DNA from: JBBRHQ01 sp963840235
Lineage (GTDB): Bacteria; Actinomycetota; Thermoleophilia; Solirubrobacterales; 70-9
Assembly (NCBI GenBank): GCA_963840235.1
Contig: CAWIYC010000005.1
Coordinates: forward strand, 248,001 to 312,000
Direction: 5' to 3'
Length of the DNA stretch: 64,000 bases
This document shows positions 59,800 to 64,000 of this stretch, piece by piece. Positions within the stretch are counted from its first letter, which is position 1. Each line of letters opens with the position of its first letter. A program made the translations under genes and the position numbers. The notes under the pieces are model-generated. The model was not told the origin of the DNA, made no database searches, and was given only the letters and a program-made list of their open reading frames with translations.

Positions 59800-60407
59800 G
59801 AGCCGCCCCCTTCTCCCTCTTCCTGCTTGGACCGCACCGCCTCCATCACCCGGGCCTGGACCTCCTCCACGCTTCCCTCGCCGTCGACGACCGCGAACCG
59901 GTCGGCGGCGACCTTGGCGATCTCCTCGTAGGCCTCGGCGACCTCGCGCTGGAAGGAGAGCCCCTCGGTCTCGAAGCGGTCCTCGCCGCCGGCGCGGGCC
60001 AGCCCCGCCTCGGGCTCGAGCCGGATCAGCACCGTCAGGTCCGGCCAGAGGCCCTCCGTCGCGGTGTCGCAGAGGCCGATGGCGAGGCCGGCGCCGAGCC
60101 CGCGCGCCGCCCCCTGGTAGGCGACGCTGGAGTCGGAGAAGCGGTCGGAGACGACGTCGCGGCCGCTCTCCAGCGCCGGGCGGACAACGCGGCTGACCAG
60201 GTCGGCGCGGGCGGCGCAGAAGAGCATCAGCTCCGCCAGCGGGTCGAGCTCGAGGGCGGGGTCGGCGAGCAGCTCCCGGATCCGCTCGGCCGAGTCGGTC
60301 CCGCCCGGCTCGCGGATCAGCAGCGTCTGCGGCCCGAGCGCCTCGGCCAGCAGCTTCGCCTGGGTGCTCTTGCCCGAACCGTCGATCCCCTCGAGTGAGA
60401 CGAACAC
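59796..60407 (-). CDS. tmk: Thymidylate kinase
   Basis: Phosphorylates dTMP to dTDP. The 203-residue protein has the P-loop LEGIDGSGKSTQAKLL, the DR motif DVVSDRFSDSSVAYQG and the LID region RAGGEDRFETEGLSF. It lies between topA and holB, 29 nt after topA, consistent with a replication-linked operon. Confidence 0.96.
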   Translation of the reverse strand: MFVSLEGIDGSGKSTQAKLLAEALGPQTLLIREPGGTDSAERIRELLADPALELDPLAELMLFCAARADLVSRVVRPALESGRDVVSDRFSDSSVAYQGAARGLGAGLAIGLCDTATEGLWPDLTVLIRLEPEAGLARAGGEDRFETEGLSFQREVAEAYEEIAKVAADRFAVVDGEGSVEEVQARVMEAVRSKQEEGEGGGS

Positions 60408-60436
60408 GAGGGAGTCGCTAGCCGCCGGCCAAGGTT

Positions 60437-62731
60437 CTAGGACTTGGCCGCGCTGCCGGTCTTGCGTGCCCGCTTGCGGCGGCGGGTTCCGGGGTCGGGC
60501 GGGGCCTTGGGCGCCTTGCCTGTGGCGGCATCGGAGTCGGCGCTCTCGCCGTTGGCCTCGGCCTTCTCCTTCATCTCCTTCTTGGCCGCCCGGGCTGCCT
60601 CGCGCTCGGCCCGCTTCTCGCGCATCTCCACCATCGAGGGGCAGTCGTCGTTGAGGCAGAGCTTCCAGGGGCGGCCGCGAAAGCCCTTCACCGTCAGCCT
60701 CGGCATCTCACCGCAGATCGAGCAGTGGTCCTCGAGGCGCCAGAGCTCGTACCCCCGGCCGGGCAGCGGACCCGAGACCTTGCAGGAGTCGGGCGAGTCG
60801 GGCTCCTCCCGATTCCAGCCCTCGCAGCCGTACATCCGCTTGCCGCCCTTGAGCTCGATGATCCGCAGCCTGTTGGGCGAGTCGTCTTCGTGCGCGCGGC
60901 CCGCCTCCTCGCAGACCTTGCAGGGCCCGAGGAACTTGTCCTCGTCCATTCCGGCCCAGACGACCTTGGCCAGGTCCTCCCGTCTCTCCTCGATCTCGGT
61001 CGTCGTCTGGTGCAGGAGCTGGCGGCTGTCGCCGACGACACCGTCCCTGGTCATCTCGCCGGCGGCGATCTGGTCCATCTCCGCCTCCAGCTTCGCCGTC
61101 ATCTCCGGGGTCGCCATCTCCGGCACGTATTTCCTGAACGCCTCGTACATCGCGATCCCGGTCTCCGAAGGGACCGGCGGGTTGCCGTAGACGTAGCCGC
61201 GGTCATAGAGCTTCTGGATGATGTCGGCGCGGGTGGCCTTGGTGCCGAGGCCCCGCTCCTCCATCAGCTCGACCAGCTTGCCCTGCGAGTAGCGCGAGGG
61301 TGGCTGCGTCTCCTTGTCCGCCATCCATGGCTCGCCGTCGAGCGCCAGCTCGTCGCCCTCGGAAAGCGGCGGGATCTCCTCGTCGGGGGAGCGGGCGTAG
61401 GTGTAGACGCCGGCGTAGCCGGGCTCGACCACGACCGAGCCGCGGACGAAGTAGGTCTCAGAGCCGGCGGCGATGTCGGCCCGGGTGGACTCGGTGATCA
61501 TCGGCGCCGAGAAGGTGGCGAGGAAGCGACGCACGACCAGCTCGTAGACCCGGCGCTTGGGGCCCTCGAGGGCGTTCGGGTAGAGCGCCTGGGTCGGGTA
61601 GATCGGTGGGTGGTCGGTCGTCTCCTTCTTGCCCCGGGTCGGAGTCAGCTGCGGCGCATCGAGCAGCCCGGCGGCGGCGGAGAAGTCGGGGATCCGCACC
61701 AGCGAGGTGACCAGCTCGCGCACCGGCAGCGAAGGCGGGTAGACGGTGTTGTCGGTTCGCGGGTAGGAGATGAAGCCGTCCATGTAGAGGTCCTCGGCGA
61801 TCCGCATCGCCGCGGCCGGGGTGATGCCGAGGCGGCTCGAAGCGTCTGTGGTGAAGGCCGTGGTGTTGAAGGGGGCCGGGGGCTTGCGGGTGTTGCGGCG
61901 CGAGGTGACCGATTTCACCCTGCCCGGGCTGGAAGTGCCGGCGACCGCGCCGTCGGCCCCGGCCTTCTCCCAGAACTTGTCGGTCTCGTGGTGCGCCTCG
62001 AAGGAGCCCTCGGGGCCGGAGAACTTGGCGAACACCTCCCAGTAGGGCTTGGCGACGTGGGCGCGGCGCTCCATCTCGCGCTCGACCAGGAGGCCGAGGG
62101 TCGGGCTCTGGACCCGGCCGACCGAGAGGAAGTTGGAGCCGAAGCGGCGGGTCGCCAGGGAGACGGCGCGGGTCAGGGTCGCGCCCCAGAGCAGGTCTAT
62201 GTACTGGCGGGCGGCGCCGGCGTTGGCGAGCGGGTAGGAGAGCTCGTCGAGGTTGGAGAAGGCGCGCTCGATCTCCTCCTTGGTCAGGGCCGAGTAGCGG
62301 GCGCGCTTGATCCGCAGAGTGCCGGCGTCGGCCTCCTCCCGGGCGCCGAGACCGGGGTTGGCGTCGAGCATCTCCTCCAGGGCCTCGAGGCCGATCAGCT
62401 CGCCCTCGCGGTCGAAGTCGGTCGCGATGATCAGCTCGTCGGCCTCCTTGGCCACCTTCTTGATCGCCTTGACGACGTTCTTGTCGGTCGGCTCCTTGAT
62501 CAGCTCGGCGTCGATCAGGTCGTGCAGGTCGGTCTCCTGCCAGTTCGAGTAGCCCTCGGGGAAGGCGGGGTTGAGCACGTGCCCCTTGAGGCCGATCGTG
62601 CGGTGCTCCCCGGCCGAATCCGACCAGGTGTAGTAGGGGACCTTGTAGGACTTCTCCTCGGAGGGGCTGCCGCCGAGGATCTGGGCGATCTTCTTGGCGC
62701 TGTTGTTCTTCTCGGTGACTATCAGTCGCAT
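60437..62731 (-). CDS. topA: DNA topoisomerase I, archaeal-like type IA
   Basis: A 764-residue type IA topoisomerase. The Toprim domain begins MRLIVTEKNNSAKKIAQILG and contains the acidic triad DFDREGELIG. The active-site Tyr is in GFISYPRTDNTVYP. The C-terminal part has Cys clusters (CKVCEEAGR, CSICGEMPRL, CLNDDCPS) and a basic Lys/Arg tail. The start and overall layout resemble archaeal TopA (for example the EKN/EKD N-terminus and GLKGHVLNPAFPEGYSNW) rather than the usual bacterial form beginning VIVESPAKAKTI. Followed by tmk and holB. Confidence 0.93.
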   Translation of the reverse strand: MRLIVTEKNNSAKKIAQILGGSPSEEKSYKVPYYTWSDSAGEHRTIGLKGHVLNPAFPEGYSNWQETDLHDLIDAELIKEPTDKNVVKAIKKVAKEADELIIATDFDREGELIGLEALEEMLDANPGLGAREEADAGTLRIKRARYSALTKEEIERAFSNLDELSYPLANAGAARQYIDLLWGATLTRAVSLATRRFGSNFLSVGRVQSPTLGLLVEREMERRAHVAKPYWEVFAKFSGPEGSFEAHHETDKFWEKAGADGAVAGTSSPGRVKSVTSRRNTRKPPAPFNTTAFTTDASSRLGITPAAAMRIAEDLYMDGFISYPRTDNTVYPPSLPVRELVTSLVRIPDFSAAAGLLDAPQLTPTRGKKETTDHPPIYPTQALYPNALEGPKRRVYELVVRRFLATFSAPMITESTRADIAAGSETYFVRGSVVVEPGYAGVYTYARSPDEEIPPLSEGDELALDGEPWMADKETQPPSRYSQGKLVELMEERGLGTKATRADIIQKLYDRGYVYGNPPVPSETGIAMYEAFRKYVPEMATPEMTAKLEAEMDQIAAGEMTRDGVVGDSRQLLHQTTTEIEERREDLAKVVWAGMDEDKFLGPCKVCEEAGRAHEDDSPNRLRIIELKGGKRMYGCEGWNREEPDSPDSCKVSGPLPGRGYELWRLEDHCSICGEMPRLTVKGFRGRPWKLCLNDDCPSMVEMREKRAEREAARAAKKEMKEKAEANGESADSDAATGKAPKAPPDPGTRRRKRARKTGSAAKS

Positions 62732-62845
62732 GGGGCGGCGAGGGTAGCAGGGGCCAAACCCGGCCCCGGGAAGCGTGAAAGCTGCCCTGCGGGCACTTCA
62801 GGGTGGCCGACGAGCGATTGTGGACGTGCGTAGGATCGTCGCTCG
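62732..62845. promoter_or_regulatory. Divergent promoter region topA / epimerase
   Basis: 114 bp between two divergent start codons must carry both promoters. A -10-like TAGGAT lies 15-20 nt before the epimerase ATG (GCGTAGGATCGTCGCTCG). I see no clear partner -35 and no obvious operator. Confidence 0.35.
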
Positions 62846-63778
62846 ATGCGGACTCTGGTCACAGGCGGGGCGGGCTTCATCGGCTCGAATCTGGTCGACG
62901 AGCTGCTCTCCCGCGGCGACGAGGTGACGGTCATCGACGATCTCTCGACCGGCCGCCGGGAGAACCTCGATGCGGCCCTGGAAGCCGGCGCCGAGCTGGT
63001 CGAAGGCGACATCCGCGACGCCGACTGCGTGGCGCCTCTGTTCGATCGGGTCAGGCCGGAGGCGGTCTTCCACCTGGCGGCCCAGATCGACGTCCGCAAG
63101 TCGGTCGCCGACCCGGCCTTCGACGCCTCGATCAACGTCGGCGGGACCGCCAACCTGCTCGAGGCCGCGCGCAACGCCGAGGCGCCCCGGTTCGTCTTCA
63201 TCTCCACCGGAGGGGCGATCTACGGCGAGGGCGAGGGCAGGACGCTGCCCCTGCCCGAGGACACCGCGATCGAGCCGCTCTCCCCCTACGGCCAGAGCAA
63301 GTTCGCCGCCGAGGGCTACGTGGCCCTGTACGAGCGCCTCTACGACCTCTCCGGGGTCAGCCTGCGGCTCGGCAACGTCTACGGCCCGCGCCAGGACCCG
63401 CTGGGCGAGGCGGGCGTGATCGCCATCTTCTGCGGCCGCCTGCGCGCCGGCGAGCGCCCGATCGTCTTCGGCGACGGCCTTCAGACCCGCGACTACATAT
63501 ACGTGGGGGACATCGTCTCGGCCGCGCTGGCGGCGGCCGACAGCGACGTCACCGGATCCCTGAACATCGGCACCGGGGTCGAGACCACGGTGCTCGACCT
63601 GGTCGAGGGACTACGCGACCTCAGCGGCGAGAGCGGATTCGAGGCGCAGCTCGCCCCTGCCCGCCGCGGCGAGGTGCAGCGGATCTCGATCGACCCTTCC
63701 CGCGCCGCCGAGGCATTCGGCTGGACCCCGCGGATCGGCCTCGAGGAGGGCCTGCGCCTGACCCTCGACTCGCTCTAG
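62846..63778 (+). CDS. NAD-dependent sugar-nucleotide epimerase/dehydratase (GalE-like)
   Basis: A 310-residue extended SDR. The NAD motif is TGGAGFIGS (7-15), DDLSTGRREN holds the NAD-specific Asp, HLAAQIDVRKSV is the family motif, Ser/Thr sits in FISTGGAIYGE, and the YGQSK motif (YxxxK) is catalytic. UDP-glucose 4-epimerase activity is likely. Exact specificity cannot be read. Confidence 0.88.
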   Translation: MRTLVTGGAGFIGSNLVDELLSRGDEVTVIDDLSTGRRENLDAALEAGAELVEGDIRDADCVAPLFDRVRPEAVFHLAAQIDVRKSVADPAFDASINVGGTANLLEAARNAEAPRFVFISTGGAIYGEGEGRTLPLPEDTAIEPLSPYGQSKFAAEGYVALYERLYDLSGVSLRLGNVYGPRQDPLGEAGVIAIFCGRLRAGERPIVFGDGLQTRDYIYVGDIVSAALAAADSDVTGSLNIGTGVETTVLDLVEGLRDLSGESGFEAQLAPARRGEVQRISIDPSRAAEAFGWTPRIGLEEGLRLTLDSL

Positions 63779-63804
63779 CCGCCCCCGCGGCGCGCGCCAC
63801 GCCG

Positions 63805-64000
63805 ATGGGTGGTGACGACCAAACGACGGACGCGCTCCAACCGTCGCGATCAGAGCTCGTCCTCACTAACCTTCCGCAGATGCCCGCCCAGGCCTATGCC
63901 GGCAAGCCCTGCGTGTGCCAGTTCCGCAAGGGGATCTGCGACCAGTCATGCGTGCGGGACATGCTCGAGACCCCCTTCTACATCGCCTGCCTGAAGCTGA
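63805..64000 (+). CDS. Partial ORF at window edge, Cys-containing, function unknown
   Basis: An open frame from ATG 63805 runs off the end of the window after 65 codons. After ~30 variable residues it reads AYAGKPCVCQFRKGICDQSC followed by VRDMLETPFYIACLKL. Four closely spaced Cys (CVC, C, C) suggest a metal site or disulfides. I cannot name a family from this fragment. A later ATG in frame (MPAQAYAGK) is an alternative start. Confidence 0.5.
   Translation, partial: MGGDDQTTDALQPSRSELVLTNLPQMPAQAYAGKPCVCQFRKGICDQSCVRDMLETPFYIACLKL

Overview
The window is about 64 kb of high-GC bacterial chromosome. It looks like an actinobacterium, most probably of the Thermoleophilia/Solirubrobacterales. 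The evidence is gene order and protein sequence: a nearly complete str-S10-spc ribosomal block, frequent GTG and TTG starts, zinc-type short S14 and L33, Tat-exported ferritin-like proteins, an archaeal-looking topoisomerase I and an MptA-type GTP cyclohydrolase. The exact taxon is an inference. I see no rRNA, CRISPR array, insertion sequence or prophage.

Region 1 (1-20.4 kb, mostly minus strand) reads, in transcription order, rpsL-rpsG, then fusA-tuf, rpsJ-rplC-D-W-B-rpsS-rplV-rpsC-rplP-rpmC-rpsQ-rplN-X-E-rpsN-rpsH-rplF-R-rpsE-rpmD-rplO-secY-adk, a secreted protein, and map. Two paralogous membrane-protein genes on the plus strand split rpsG from fusA. Region 2 (20.5-38 kb) holds a HAD-like gene and a small membrane protein, a flavin monooxygenase, then the minus-strand rpmG-secE-nusG-rplK-rplA and rplJ-rplL-rpoB-rpoC transcription/translation genes. 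A VOC-fold gene and a secreted propeller-like protein lie between rplA and the L10 leader. An acyl-CoA dehydrogenase and tRNA-Thr(GGT) lie upstream of rpmG.

Region 3 (38-44.9 kb) is accessory metabolism. It has a MerR regulator divergent from a Baeyer-Villiger-type monooxygenase, and a tight three-gene operon (708-aa protein of unknown function, SDR, threonine-aldolase-like enzyme) divergent from an Lrp/AsnC regulator, then tRNA-Tyr. I regard the AsnC/708-aa/SDR/aldolase unit as the best candidate for an undescribed pathway. Region 4 (45-54.5 kb) holds the primary sigma factor, mptA, pgsA, an MmpL-type exporter, a TatA-like translocase next to two Tat-signal ferritin-like proteins, family 5 uracil-DNA glycosylase, a lipoprotein, a thioesterase, a TMEM175-like channel and tRNA-Thr(CGT). 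Region 5 (54.5-64 kb) holds an SRPBCC protein, a two-component system, a GT2/DUF2304 pair, a topA-tmk-holB operon, a sugar-nucleotide epimerase and a truncated Cys-containing ORF at the edge.

The most unusual signal is two families of short palindromic repeats. One is an 81-bp element inside the coding regions of L10 (tail) and S17 (N-terminal extension), with a shorter, frame-different copy forming the end of L15. The other is a 45-bp palindrome found twice, each time at the 3' ends of facing genes. Several ribosomal operons also carry intrinsic-terminator-like hairpins shortly upstream of their first gene (fusA, rplJ, rpmG), which suggests leader attenuation.
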